NCBI GenBank assembly: GCA_045568115.1 | Contig: JBJLBO010000005.1 | Span: 486,980-550,979, forward strand | Origin: MGIIb-O1 sp002457595 | GTDB taxonomy: Archaea > Thermoplasmatota > Poseidoniia > Poseidoniales > Thalassarchaeaceae | DNA: 64,000 nucleotides | Direction: 5' to 3' | In this document: in pieces, positions 33,796-42,070 of the stretch | How positions within the stretch are numbered: position 1 is the stretch's first letter | How the letters are laid out: each line of letters begins with the position of its first letter | Notes under the pieces: model-generated | The model's input: only the letters and a program-made list of their open reading frames with translations | Databases searched by the model: none | Told to the model about the DNA's origin: nothing | Made by a program: the position numbers and the translations under genes

Positions 33796-35463
33796 ATGCA
33801 GAAAACAAAGAATACGAGCATGCTAATTGCGCTGCTCCTCGTTTTGATGGCTGGTTCCGTTGGTGTAAACGCTGACGGTTCTGACCCACTCGACCCCTCT
33901 GATGGAGGGGCTGATTGGGACGGAGACGGCCTAACAAATGCAGAGGAAACAGCAGCTGGAACAGACCCAACAAACCCTGACACCGACAATGACGGACTGC
34001 CAGATGGTTGGGAAGTTGCCTATGGACTGAATCCAAATTCGGCTGGAGATGCTAACGCAGACCCAGATGGAGATGGATTGACTAACTATGAGGAATATAA
34101 CTCAGGTACCAACCCAAATTCAGCTGACACCGATGGTGACGGCCAGAATGACGGCGATGATCCGTTCCCGAACGATCCGGCTAACGGATCGATGTCGGAT
34201 TCGGATGGCGATGGAATACCTGATGCGTATGACCCAGATTTTGGTGATCATAATGGTGAATCGGACTCCCAAGGTGGAGGCGAATCTGACCAAGAAGGTC
34301 AAGGCCAAGGTCAAGGCCAAGGTCAAGGCCAAGGTCAAGGCCAAGGTCAAGGCCAAGGTCAAGGCCAAGGTCAAGGCCAAGGTCAAGGCCAAGGTCAAGG
34401 TCAAGGTCAAGGACAAGGTCAAGGCCAAGGTCAAGGCCAAGGTCAAGGTCAAGGTCAAGGTCAAGGCCAAGGTCAAGGCCAAGGTCAAGGCCAAGGTCAA
34501 GGCCAAGGTCAAGGCGAAGGTCAAGGCCAAGGCGAAGGCCAAGGTCAAGGCGAAGGACAGCAAGGTCAAGGACAAGATCAAGGATCTCAGTCAGGCCAAG
34601 ATGGACAGCAAGGCAGTGGTCAGCAAGGTGGAGAACAATCCAACCAGCAAGACAACGGCCAAGGTCAACAGCAGGGCGGAGAACAATCCGGCCAGCAAGG
34701 AGACCAGCAAAGCCAAGACCAGAATGGTAACAACCAAAATGGTCAGAACCAGCAGCAGCAAGGCCAGACCCAGGATACAAACCAGGGTCAACAGGGCCAG
34801 CAAACTGATCAGCAGCAAAGCCAGCAGCTCGACAACCAAGACCAGAACGGCGATAACGACAACGATGGCGATGGTATCCCAGACGACCTGGACTTCGATG
34901 ATGACCAGGACGGCATCCCGGACAACCAGGATGAATTCCCTGAGGACCACGACAACGATGGCATCAATGACGCAGAGGATGATGATGATGATAACGACGG
35001 CATAGACGACCGCGAGGAAGTCAATGACGGCGACCCTGATTCAAACATCTATGATCACGACAATGATGGCGTCCACGACAGCATCGACTTTGACATCGAC
35101 AACGATGGCATCGATAACTGGAACGACGTTGGACCGAACGGTGAGGATTATCGCCGTGACCATGACAACGACGGAATGGACGATGGCGTCGACACCGACG
35201 ACGATAACGACGGCATCCTAGATGTTGACGAAATCGACGGTGCAATCGGCCTCTGGAGGTATGACCACGACAACGATGGTCTAACCGACAGAACCGATAC
35301 TGACGACGACAACGACGGACTCTCCGACTGGTTCGAGCAGAACGATGGCTGGGATAATACCGGCCAGTTCGATCACGACAACGACGGCATCCCAGATTAT
35401 ATGGATGACGACGACGACGCTGATGGAATCCTCGATGAGGATGAAAACAGCGGAGTCCTGTGA
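33796..35463 (+). CDS. Secreted acidic calcium-binding-repeat protein with (Gly-Gln)36 tract
   Basis: A 555-residue protein with a signal peptide (SMLIALLLVLMAGSVGVNA). Residues ~27-160 contain DxDxDGLxD calcium-binding-type repeats, as in thrombospondin type 3 (DWDGDGLTNAEE, DTDNDGLPDGWE). Codons 34297-34512 encode 36 uninterrupted Gly-Gln pairs, followed by Gln/Gly/Asn/Ser-rich sequence to about residue 350. The C-terminal ~200 residues are again DNDGIxD repeats (DNDGDGIPDDLDFDDDQDG). No C-terminal anchor or sorting signal is seen. It is probably an extracellular matrix or adhesive protein. The long structured leader upstream probably belongs to this transcript. Confidence 0.88.
   Translation: MQKTKNTSMLIALLLVLMAGSVGVNADGSDPLDPSDGGADWDGDGLTNAEETAAGTDPTNPDTDNDGLPDGWEVAYGLNPNSAGDANADPDGDGLTNYEEYNSGTNPNSADTDGDGQNDGDDPFPNDPANGSMSDSDGDGIPDAYDPDFGDHNGESDSQGGGESDQEGQGQGQGQGQGQGQGQGQGQGQGQGQGQGQGQGQGQGQGQGQGQGQGQGQGQGQGQGQGQGQGQGQGQGQGQGEGQGQGEGQGQGEGQQGQGQDQGSQSGQDGQQGSGQQGGEQSNQQDNGQGQQQGGEQSGQQGDQQSQDQNGNNQNGQNQQQQGQTQDTNQGQQGQQTDQQQSQQLDNQDQNGDNDNDGDGIPDDLDFDDDQDGIPDNQDEFPEDHDNDGINDAEDDDDDNDGIDDREEVNDGDPDSNIYDHDNDGVHDSIDFDIDNDGIDNWNDVGPNGEDYRRDHDNDGMDDGVDTDDDNDGILDVDEIDGAIGLWRYDHDNDGLTDRTDTDDDNDGLSDWFEQNDGWDNTGQFDHDNDGIPDYMDDDDDADGILDEDENSGVL
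34297..34560 (+). repeat. Tandem 12-bp/6-bp repeat encoding Gly-Gln
   Basis: Units of GGTCAAGGCCAA (12 bp, or 6-bp half-units GGNCAA) run without interruption to 34512, then continue imperfectly with GAA and GGA codons to about 34560. The near-perfect DNA repetition, beyond what the protein needs, suggests expansion and contraction by slippage or unequal recombination. Long reads would be needed to confirm the copy number. Confidence 0.95.
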
Positions 35464-35527
35464 TACAGGTGACTTTGGTCAATATTGCTCAGGCCCGCAG
35501 CCGTCTGCTGACGTCAAGCGGTGACAG

Positions 35528-35561
35528 GTTCCCTAGGGGCGATTTAGTCCCTGGGCGAACC
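35528..35561. terminator. Terminator-like hairpin between convergent genes
   Basis: GGTTC-CCTAGGG pairs with CCCTGGG-C-GAACC across a 10-base loop: about 12 pairs with one G-U and one bulged C. An alternative stem, GGGGCG (35536-35541) with CGCCCC (35561-35566), overlaps it. It lies between the stop of the (GQ)n gene and the stop of FEN1, so it may end both transcripts. Confidence 0.5.
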
Positions 35562-35568
35562 GCCCCAA

Positions 35569-36576
35569 TCAAAAATCGAATAATGTCGGTTGACTATCTG
35601 ATTTCAATCGATTAGAATTTGCTAACCTATCGAGTGCACGCTGCAATCTGCCATCAGAGAAACCATATTCTCCTTGTAAGAAATCTCGTAAATCCTTCTC
35701 AACTGCTCGTCCTGACTCGGGCAAAGGTTCAGGATGAACGGGGTGATTGAGAAACAATCCTCTAATCGTCTCAATATCTTCTGGAACTTCAAATCCCTTG
35801 AATTCAGCCACAGCTTCGATATTACCATGATTCTGAATTAGTTTCAGGCCAGTCTTTGGTCCAATTCCTCTGATTCCAGGGTGAAAATCAGTTCCAATCA
35901 TAATTGCAAGGTCGACTAACTGCTCATGAGTAATTCCATGATTGTCTAGTAATTCCTGAAGAACTACTTTTTCTGCAGTCATGAGACGGCCAAACTTCCT
36001 TCGTCCATGACTAGTAAGATTGCGTATCATTACCGGTGAGCCGTAAAGTAAGGTATCCCAATCTTGACTGGCTACTGCTGCAACCTCGCCATTTGCACAA
36101 CGTACCGCTCCTGCTCCTTCTGCTTCCATCGGAGCCTCTACCCAAACAAGGCCTAGACAATCGAAGAGGCGTTTGGTTTCAGCAACCATATCACGTGTGT
36201 ATTCAGCGGTCTGAGGTCCGAGTTTCTTGGCTAAAGTCATGTCTCCGGATTCGACCGCTGCCTCCCATTTTGCTGCAGCTTCGACCTTTCGGTCTTTGCG
36301 ACCAATTAGAGTATCTCTCTTTAGATCATGAGGACGGCCATCGAAGACAAAGACCGGCTCGATTCCATTCTCAAGTAGGAAAGTCGCTCTATCTAGGAAT
36401 CCCATTAGATGAGCCACTGGTTTTCCGTCAAAGGAAAGTGGTTTACCATCCTGACCTACTAGACTAGTAATGAATTGGTAAGCATTGAGGAATACATCGA
36501 CAGCAATACGCTGTCCTGATAGTTCCGACAACTCAAGTGGATGAGCGGTTGCTAAGTCACGTAAATTACAGCCCAG
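35569..36576 (-). CDS. fen: Flap endonuclease 1 (FEN1/XPG family)
   Basis: Structure-specific 5' flap nuclease for Okazaki fragment maturation and repair. Metal-binding acidic residues are visible: IAVDVF, FVFDGRPHDLKRDT, APMEAEGAGAV, SQDWDTL and MIGTDFHPGIRGIGPKTG (helix-hairpin-helix). The C-terminus SQPTLFDF is a PIP-box-like PCNA contact. The first ATG/GTG/TTG start in this frame is TTG 36531, which removes the conserved N-terminus. The open frame continues upstream as GCNLRDLATAHPLELSEL, matching the expected Met-Gly-x-x-Leu beginning if the CTG at 36576-36574 is the start. Length would then be 335 residues, as is usual. Confidence 0.93.
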   Translation of the reverse strand: MGCNLRDLATAHPLELSELSGQRIAVDVFLNAYQFITSLVGQDGKPLSFDGKPVAHLMGFLDRATFLLENGIEPVFVFDGRPHDLKRDTLIGRKDRKVEAAAKWEAAVESGDMTLAKKLGPQTAEYTRDMVAETKRLFDCLGLVWVEAPMEAEGAGAVRCANGEVAAVASQDWDTLLYGSPVMIRNLTSHGRRKFGRLMTAEKVVLQELLDNHGITHEQLVDLAIMIGTDFHPGIRGIGPKTGLKLIQNHGNIEAVAEFKGFEVPEDIETIRGLFLNHPVHPEPLPESGRAVEKDLRDFLQGEYGFSDGRLQRALDRLANSNRLKSDSQPTLFDF

Positions 36577-36665
36577 ACTACTTCCCCCCTCGCGCGCGTT
36601 GTCAAGTGGTATGAGTCGAGTCCTTTAGGGTTGAAGTCACGCGCCGGAGCAACGGAGGAATCGCA

Positions 36666-37811
36666 TTGACCGCATTGACCCTTATCGGAAGCGGCTGGCA
36701 TCCGGCCCTATTTCGCTCTGAGGCCGAGGCTCTGGTAGGGCCGGTTGGCTTCATCCATCCAAGGGTAGTTGTCATGGAATTGGACTCGCCTGATAGTATG
36801 ATTCGTCTCTCACGTTCTGCTCTCATTGATGATGTTCTTCTCAATGCTGAACACTCTACTGCATTATCTGTTGAAGAAATCAGTGGAAAAATCGCTAAAT
36901 GGGCTACTGAGAACCTACCAAAAGGTAGTTTTGCTATCCGGACACGTACTCTCGGGACTGGTGTTTCGGATATTTCAAAATCTGCAATAGCACAAGATTC
37001 GGGTGGGAGAATTAGTAGTGAAAATAATCCCGTCAATCTAGATTCACCAGAACACGAAATTGTTGTTATTCTGGCAGGGAACGAAGATCCTTCTAATCAC
37101 CCAGACCCTCTAGGAAATTCTGAACCTGTAATTATCTGGGGGCTAAGAGAAAAAGAATGGAAACGGGCAGACTATGGAGGTCGGCGACCGATGGAAAGGC
37201 CATTCTTCCAACCAGTATCCCTTGAACCTAGATTAGCTCGATTACTAATTTCACTAGGTCATCGTACTGATTTTACTCCAACTACAATCATTGACCCGTT
37301 CTGTGGAACTGGTGGGATAGCTATTGAAGGTGTTTTGAGTGGCCTGAATGTACTCGCTTCGGACCTAGACCCCAGAATGGTTAGTGGAACAGAAGAGAAT
37401 TTGCAATGGGCAAGCAGAAGTGAAAAATCTGCAGCATGGGATGTTCAAGTCACAGGAGTTGGGATGATTCCAGATGTATGGGGTAAAATTAGTGGGGCTG
37501 TATTTGCATTTGACCCGCCATATGGGCGTAATGCATGGAAATCAGATGATGGCGTTCAATTGTTGCTTAGAGCCTGTTCTGCTGCTAAAACAATTGATGA
37601 CACGGGCTCGCTGTGTACGCTTCTTCCAACTGACCCTACTATATTCGACAATAATTCAAACGAATCTTTAGATCCAATTGTAATGGGAGTTTCTTGGTCT
37701 GAATTAGCCAATCAAATAATTGACAGAGGTTGGAATCCAGTGCTGACTGCACCCATCAAAGTGCACCGTTCACTAGCTAGGTTACTAGTTGTCTGCCACC
37801 CGTCGCATTGA
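36666..37811 (+). CDS. tRNA (guanine-N2) methyltransferase, Trm11/Trm-G10-like
   Basis: A 381-residue protein with a THUMP-like N-terminal half and a C-terminal methyltransferase. Motif I is IIDPFCGTGGIAIEGVLSG, the acidic loop is ASDLDPRMV, and motif IV is FAFDPPYGRNAW; D-P-P-Y is characteristic of exocyclic amino methylation. This fits archaeal Trm-G10 enzymes, which methylate G10 in tRNA. The start is TTG 36666 as no better start exists nearby. A tRNA-Arg gene follows immediately downstream, a suggestive but unproven link. Confidence 0.85.
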   Translation: MTALTLIGSGWHPALFRSEAEALVGPVGFIHPRVVVMELDSPDSMIRLSRSALIDDVLLNAEHSTALSVEEISGKIAKWATENLPKGSFAIRTRTLGTGVSDISKSAIAQDSGGRISSENNPVNLDSPEHEIVVILAGNEDPSNHPDPLGNSEPVIIWGLREKEWKRADYGGRRPMERPFFQPVSLEPRLARLLISLGHRTDFTPTTIIDPFCGTGGIAIEGVLSGLNVLASDLDPRMVSGTEENLQWASRSEKSAAWDVQVTGVGMIPDVWGKISGAVFAFDPPYGRNAWKSDDGVQLLLRACSAAKTIDDTGSLCTLLPTDPTIFDNNSNESLDPIVMGVSWSELANQIIDRGWNPVLTAPIKVHRSLARLLVVCHPSH

Positions 37812-37837
37812 AAATGGGTGGGCTATCGTCATCGGCT

Positions 37838-37914
37838 GGGCGATTGGTGTAGTCTGGATATCATCTGGCGCTTCGGACGCTAGGACACGGGTTCGAATCC
37901 TGTATCGCCCACCA
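37838..37914 (+). tRNA. tRNA-Arg (anticodon UCG)
   Basis: A full cloverleaf is visible. The acceptor stem GGGCGAT (37838-37844) pairs with ATCGCCC, and the anticodon stem TGGCG/CGCTA encloses the 7-base loop CTTCGGA, giving anticodon TCG. The T arm is ACGGG-TTCGAAT-CCTGT, followed by discriminator A and genome-encoded CCA (37912-37914). An A/T-rich stretch 20-30 bases upstream (TTGAAAAT) may be its promoter. No intron. Confidence 0.95.
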
Positions 37915-37918
37915 CAAT

Positions 37919-38563
37919 CTACAATGTAATCATCCACATTTCCATACCATCGAAGAAGTATTGGACGGCAGTTGTGACAATTAGTAGACCCATTACACGG
38001 GTAATGACTCTAGTACTATTTTCTCCAATTGAATTTTTCATACTTGAGGCAATGAAAAACATAGATAGAGATAGTGCCATCACAATGAAAATTGCCAAGG
38101 AGACGGTCGCGATACCATATGTAGTTCCCATGAGAATTACAAGCGTAATTGAACCAGGACCTGCTAACATTGGCATACCAAGAGGGACTAAACCAAAATC
38201 AACTGAATCGTTTACTTCTATCTCCCCTCCTGTCGAGACTGGGATGACTTTTCTAGAGGGCTTCTGACCCTCCTTTAGCATATTCATTCCAACTATACCA
38301 AGCATCAGTCCTCCAGCAACTCGAAGGCTGTATAACTCAACACCTAGATGTCCGAGTAGACCTTCTCCAGCCACTAAGAAAGTGAACAATACAAGACTTG
38401 CAAAGACGCAGGCTCGTGTAGCAACTGATTGTAGTTCCTTTTTGTCTAAATCATGACCCATGCCGAGAAAGAGAGCAATCGAAGCAGGCGGATCGATGAT
38501 CACAATTAGCGGGGCGAGAACTAGGGAGAAGGCGAACAAATCCATGGGCGGGCGCGATTGCAT
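37919..38563 (-). CDS. MarC-family integral membrane protein
   Basis: A 214-residue protein with about six membrane helices. The segments LVLAPLIVIIDPPASIALFL and GMPMLAGPGSITLVILMG are the conserved repeat motifs of MarC/SNARE-like-associated transporters, whose substrates remain uncertain. The start is ATG 38563 or ATG 38545. Its stop lies five bases from the tRNA-Arg CCA end on the other strand. Confidence 0.88.
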   Translation of the reverse strand: MQSRPPMDLFAFSLVLAPLIVIIDPPASIALFLGMGHDLDKKELQSVATRACVFASLVLFTFLVAGEGLLGHLGVELYSLRVAGGLMLGIVGMNMLKEGQKPSRKVIPVSTGGEIEVNDSVDFGLVPLGMPMLAGPGSITLVILMGTTYGIATVSLAIFIVMALSLSMFFIASSMKNSIGENSTRVITRVMGLLIVTTAVQYFFDGMEMWMITL

Positions 38564-38611
38564 GACCTATTTGAATATGATAGAATGAATAGTTCAGGTT
38601 GGTGAACGAAT

Positions 38612-39031
38612 CTAGGAATCATATTGGTTCATTTCTGCAGGATTATCGCTAAGATATTGGACAAACTCATACTCATTATCATCGTGGTCAAAGAAGTAGT
38701 ATCGATGCCTAAATGGATGGTCGAGATAAGTTGAGCCTTCTCTATATCCAGCATTTCTCAAGCGCTGAGCAACTTCTGCTGCATCCTCAACCACGAAGCC
38801 CAGATGATTCATACCAGGGTGAATGTATGGTTGATGTGGCCCTTTTTCAGTAGCTCCTCTATCCTCAATACAAAGATATGAATCATCTGTGCCAACATGA
38901 ACCCAGCGTCTTGCTTTCTCACCTTCTCCTCCCCCTCTGATACGTAATTCAGGCATCGCAGTCAGAAGAAAGCGGACTGATTCATCGACATCGGTCGAAG
39001 TCATGTTCAGGTGCTCAAGGTAGGGTTTCAT
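38612..39031 (-). CDS. VOC (glyoxalase/dioxygenase fold) protein
   Basis: A 139-residue vicinal-oxygen-chelate protein. Two beta-alpha-beta-beta-beta modules are seen: EHLNMTSTDVDESVRFL at the start, and NHLGFVVEDAAEVAQRLRNAG then YYFFDHDDNEYEFVQYL near the end. His and Glu residues in EHLN, NHLGF and EYEFV are plausible metal ligands. The ligand or reaction is not deducible. It stands alone on the minus strand. Confidence 0.85.
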   Translation of the reverse strand: MKPYLEHLNMTSTDVDESVRFLLTAMPELRIRGGGEGEKARRWVHVGTDDSYLCIEDRGATEKGPHQPYIHPGMNHLGFVVEDAAEVAQRLRNAGYREGSTYLDHPFRHRYYFFDHDDNEYEFVQYLSDNPAEMNQYDS

Positions 39032-39090
39032 AGTTACCGATTTGGTCTCTAATTTATTGCCTCATCGCTCTATTAATCAGAGATTATACA

Positions 39091-39315
39091 CTAAACACTG
39101 GAATCTTTAGCAGCGCGACGTTTCTTTATCCAGCGGAATAGTAGTCTTGAGAACACCATAGAGAATGCTAGGAAAATTACTGAATACCACCATGGGTTAT
39201 TCTCACTAGTGGCAATGAAATAGGTCACAATTAGAATGCCCATTCCGTAGAAGGCTCGAAAGATCGAGTAGGCAATGAATGACTTGACTAGTGGATTTGC
39301 AAGAAACCGTTGCAA
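39091..39315 (-). CDS. Small two-helix membrane protein, unknown
   Basis: A 74-residue protein with two predicted membrane segments (IAYSIFRAFYGMGILIVTYF and YSVIFLAFSMVFSRLLF) and a basic tail (RWIKKRRAAKDSSV). The start is TTG 39315, 40 bases after the ribD stop, so the two may be co-transcribed. No family recognised. Confidence 0.6.
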   Translation of the reverse strand: MQRFLANPLVKSFIAYSIFRAFYGMGILIVTYFIATSENNPWWYSVIFLAFSMVFSRLLFRWIKKRRAAKDSSV

Positions 39316-39355
39316 CCAAGTCTGCTCCGAGTCAATCTCGGTAACAGAAGACTGG

Positions 39356-40441
39356 CTAATTCTCTCGCCTCCAATGACTAATCTTGTCTCCGCTGACTAC
39401 AATTTCTCTGAAATGTTTCAGACCAGCGGCAATCAATTCAGATTGGGAGAATACCGTTCCTTTTCCACTCAATTCAACCGGTGACTGGCATAAGTGTGCT
39501 CTGTCCACTAGACCAGCCGCCAAGAATCTCCTCCACGTGTTTGGACCACCTTCAACCAGAAGCGATTGGATTCCCCTATCGCCAAGGAAATCCAGAATGC
39601 GCGCGATTGGTATTTCACCATCATCTGCTGCTAGAACTGCGCGCGCGACGTGTTCTGCGTCCGAATCAGGTAATTCGAACGGTTCGGCGTGAATCAGTAG
39701 TGTAGGTGCCTTGCCATCGTTCAGCAATTTACAATCTGCAGGAGCTCTACCACTAGGATCAATGATAACGCGTGTTGGTGGGGTTCGTGGCCCGATGTCC
39801 GGCCCGCGTACCGTCAAAGACGGGTCATCTCGGACAATCGTGTCAACTCCAACTATAATCGCCATTGAATCCGCCCGAAGTGCATGGACTATCTCCAATG
39901 ATTCGGCCGAAGAAAAGCGCTGAGCGGGCTCATTGGGATCGCAATCTACTCGGCCATTCGCATCTATTGCTGCCTTCAGTAGAACTTCCGGGCGCATATT
40001 TTTGCACCAATGCATGAATTCACCCATCTGAGCACTGCATTCCTCAGCCAGAAGCCCTGATTCAACCTCAACTTCTGATTTCATCAAGGCCGCAGAACCA
40101 TCTCCACGGACTGTTGGATTGGGATCATCTGCACCGATTACAACCCTCTTGACTCCCGCCCAAAGTAAGGCCTCGGTGCAAGGTGGAGTTCTTCCAAAGT
40201 GATTGCAGGGTTCCAATGTAACATAGGCTGTAGAGCCTTGGGTGGGGACGCCCTTTGCCTCAGCATCGGCAATTGCCATTTGTTCTGCATGCAAACCACC
40301 TAAGTGATCATGCCACCCTTCAGCAATGATTTCTCCATCCTTAACTAGCACACATCCAACTAACGGGTTAGGCATAACTCGGTGGCGACCACGCTCAGCC
40401 AACTCCATGGCTCGCTGCATGAATTGTGCCTCATCGTCCAT
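39356..40441 (-). CDS. ribD: Riboflavin biosynthesis deaminase/reductase
   Basis: Bifunctional riboflavin pathway enzyme. The N-terminal deaminase has HAEQMAI and the zinc site LEPCNHFGRTPPCTEAL. The C-terminal reductase starts near RPEVLLKAAIDANGRVD and contains the NADPH-binding region IIVGVDTIVRDDPSLTVR and LVEGGPNTWRRFL. In archaea these functions are often separate proteins, so the fused form is bacterial-like. The frame is open to 40525; ATG 40441 starts just before the deaminase domain. Confidence 0.93.
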   Translation of the reverse strand: MDDEAQFMQRAMELAERGRHRVMPNPLVGCVLVKDGEIIAEGWHDHLGGLHAEQMAIADAEAKGVPTQGSTAYVTLEPCNHFGRTPPCTEALLWAGVKRVVIGADDPNPTVRGDGSAALMKSEVEVESGLLAEECSAQMGEFMHWCKNMRPEVLLKAAIDANGRVDCDPNEPAQRFSSAESLEIVHALRADSMAIIVGVDTIVRDDPSLTVRGPDIGPRTPPTRVIIDPSGRAPADCKLLNDGKAPTLLIHAEPFELPDSDAEHVARAVLAADDGEIPIARILDFLGDRGIQSLLVEGGPNTWRRFLAAGLVDRAHLCQSPVELSGKGTVFSQSELIAAGLKHFREIVVSGDKISHWRREN

Positions 40442-40525
40442 GCTTCTCTGACCTCGCGAATGCACCATCACACTTGATTCCTCCATTCGCGAGGATTCAA
40501 GTCGAAAACCGGTCCTGAGAGCCAC

Positions 40526-41539
40526 ATGACCCGCATCGCGTGCATCCTCAATCCAAACGCCCGAGATGGCTTATCTCTCAAGCAGTGGGACGATTTTGAG
40601 CAGGCCCTAGTAAACTCCGGGTTCGATGTGGATCTGCACCAGACTGAGGCTCCCGGACATGCTATGGATATCGCTGAGGGATTGATTGATGATAATCACG
40701 AACTTGTGGTGGCTGTAGGTGGAGACGGAACCGTGCATGAGGTTGCATCTGGCCTGCGTGGTTCAAGCAAGGTCATGGGTATTCTTCCCATAGGAACTGG
40801 AAACGACTACGCCAGAGCGCACGGTATTCCAATTCCAAAAGGAAAGAAGTTTCCAGGTTTGCAAGGCGCTGTCGATATTCTAGCCAGTGGAACGGATCGC
40901 AGGGTAGGTTCACTAAGGGTAGAGGGGCCACCAACACCCGATCACCCCTCTAAGGCTGCTCCGATTCCTCGCGCATGTAACGGCGAGCCCGAGACTCCTG
41001 GCAATCTAGTCCGCTGGAGTTTTCTCGAGTGCGACGGCGGCGTCACCTCGGCAGTTAATCGAATGAAGGATGAGGGCCAGTTCAAGAGAATCCGAGGGTC
41101 AATCAAGTATGACCTCCTCGGTATCAAGGCAATTATCTCTTGGAAGAAGCAGACAGGCGAGTACAGAATTGATGGGGATGAGCCGACCAATGTCGACCTC
41201 TCAGGCCTATTCTGTCTGAGCCAGTGTCAGACCTTCGGTGGAGGCTACAATGTCGCCCCCGGAGCTAGGCCTACTCAGGGGCATTGCTCCTTGGTGATGG
41301 CATGGGGTCTGTCGAAACTACGGATGCTGATGTTAATGGGTCCTGTGAAGAAGGGGAATCATGTCGGTAAGTGGGGCATCACCATGGAGAATGCCAAGAA
41401 ATTCGAAATCTCCACCTCTACTGAGTCACCTCTGATTATTGGAGTGGACGGGGAGGCTGTGATTACTACTCCTGCTACTATGCAGTACCACGATGACCAA
41501 TTGACAGTTCGAGGAGCAACCTCGATTCCCAATGAGTGA
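40526..41539 (+). CDS. Diacylglycerol kinase/sphingosine kinase family lipid kinase
   Basis: A 337-residue DAGK-catalytic-domain protein. ACILNPNARDG is the first motif, VVAVGGDGTVHEVASGL is the nucleotide-binding loop and GILPIGTGNDYARA is the third motif. The acceptor lipid is unknown; an archaeal membrane lipid precursor is an inference. An insertion between residues ~130 and 160 (PSKAAPIPRACNGEPETPG) is unusual. The stop is two bases before the opposite-strand tRNA-Ser CCA. Confidence 0.88.
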   Translation: MTRIACILNPNARDGLSLKQWDDFEQALVNSGFDVDLHQTEAPGHAMDIAEGLIDDNHELVVAVGGDGTVHEVASGLRGSSKVMGILPIGTGNDYARAHGIPIPKGKKFPGLQGAVDILASGTDRRVGSLRVEGPPTPDHPSKAAPIPRACNGEPETPGNLVRWSFLECDGGVTSAVNRMKDEGQFKRIRGSIKYDLLGIKAIISWKKQTGEYRIDGDEPTNVDLSGLFCLSQCQTFGGGYNVAPGARPTQGHCSLVMAWGLSKLRMLMLMGPVKKGNHVGKWGITMENAKKFEISTSTESPLIIGVDGEAVITTPATMQYHDDQLTVRGATSIPNE

Positions 41540-41541
41540 AG

Positions 41542-41627
41542 TGGCGCAGACGGAGAGATTTGAACTCCCGAGTCCAAGGGACACCGGATTTCAAATCCGG
41601 CGCTATACCAGGCTAAGCGACGTCTGC
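41542..41627 (-). tRNA. tRNA-Ser (anticodon UGA)
   Basis: A class II tRNA on the minus strand. Acceptor GCAGACG (41627-41621) pairs with CGTCTGC (41552-41546), followed by discriminator G and an encoded CCA (41544-41542). The anticodon stem CCGGA/TCCGG encloses TTTGAAA, giving anticodon TGA. A long variable arm (TGTCCCTTGGACTC region) is as expected for serine. The T arm is GGGAG-TTCAAAT-CTCTC. No intron. Confidence 0.95.
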
Positions 41628-41690
41628 AGTGAGTTGTCGTGTCGGCTCTTTTTGATGAACCTATTCGGTCAATGAAGAGTGAATTCTCTA

Positions 41691-42059
41691 TCAAATATTG
41701 TAAGTTCCGGGTCTACACCAAGCGGGTAGGCCAGTAACAGCATCTGGGTGTGTTAGTCCCACGAAGAGAACCATGATGATGATGAAGAAAGCAGGGAATA
41801 ATGCGGTTAGGGTTAGAATCTTTGAATCCTTATCACCATACAAATGCATAAAAATAGCTGCAATCATGATGAATTTTGGAATACCAATTGCCCAAAGAAT
41901 TGTCCATGTCAGTTTCTTTTCGTCCCAGTCTCCTCCAAGACTTTCGGCGGTAGGTTGGAGATTAAGACCAACTGCTGCTACCTCAATTAAAGTCAGAAAC
42001 ATTAGTCCAAAGAAGTTCATCCAGTATGGGTCTTGCCCGAATATCTTGTAATGTGCCAT
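41691..42059 (-). CDS. coxD: Cytochrome c oxidase subunit IV-like protein
   Basis: A 122-residue protein with three membrane segments (NFFGLMFLTLIEVAAVGL, ILWAIGIPKFIMIAAIFMHL and LTALFPAFFIIIMVLFVGL). The segment KFIMIAAIFMHLYGD is typical of prokaryotic subunit IV (COX4 pro), a small stabilising subunit of heme-copper oxidases. It is the last gene of the coxII-I-III-IV operon, 11 bases after coxIII. Confidence 0.85.
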   Translation of the reverse strand: MAHYKIFGQDPYWMNFFGLMFLTLIEVAAVGLNLQPTAESLGGDWDEKKLTWTILWAIGIPKFIMIAAIFMHLYGDKDSKILTLTALFPAFFIIIMVLFVGLTHPDAVTGLPAWCRPGTYNI

Positions 42060-42070
42060 TTTTAATCACC

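Noticed and set aside
34120..34780. Long open frames on the opposite strand and in a shifted frame over the Gly-Gln tract
   Set aside because: They are by-products of the 12-bp repeat, giving monotonous Ala-Leu-Thr or Lys-Val chains with no recognisable start or domain.
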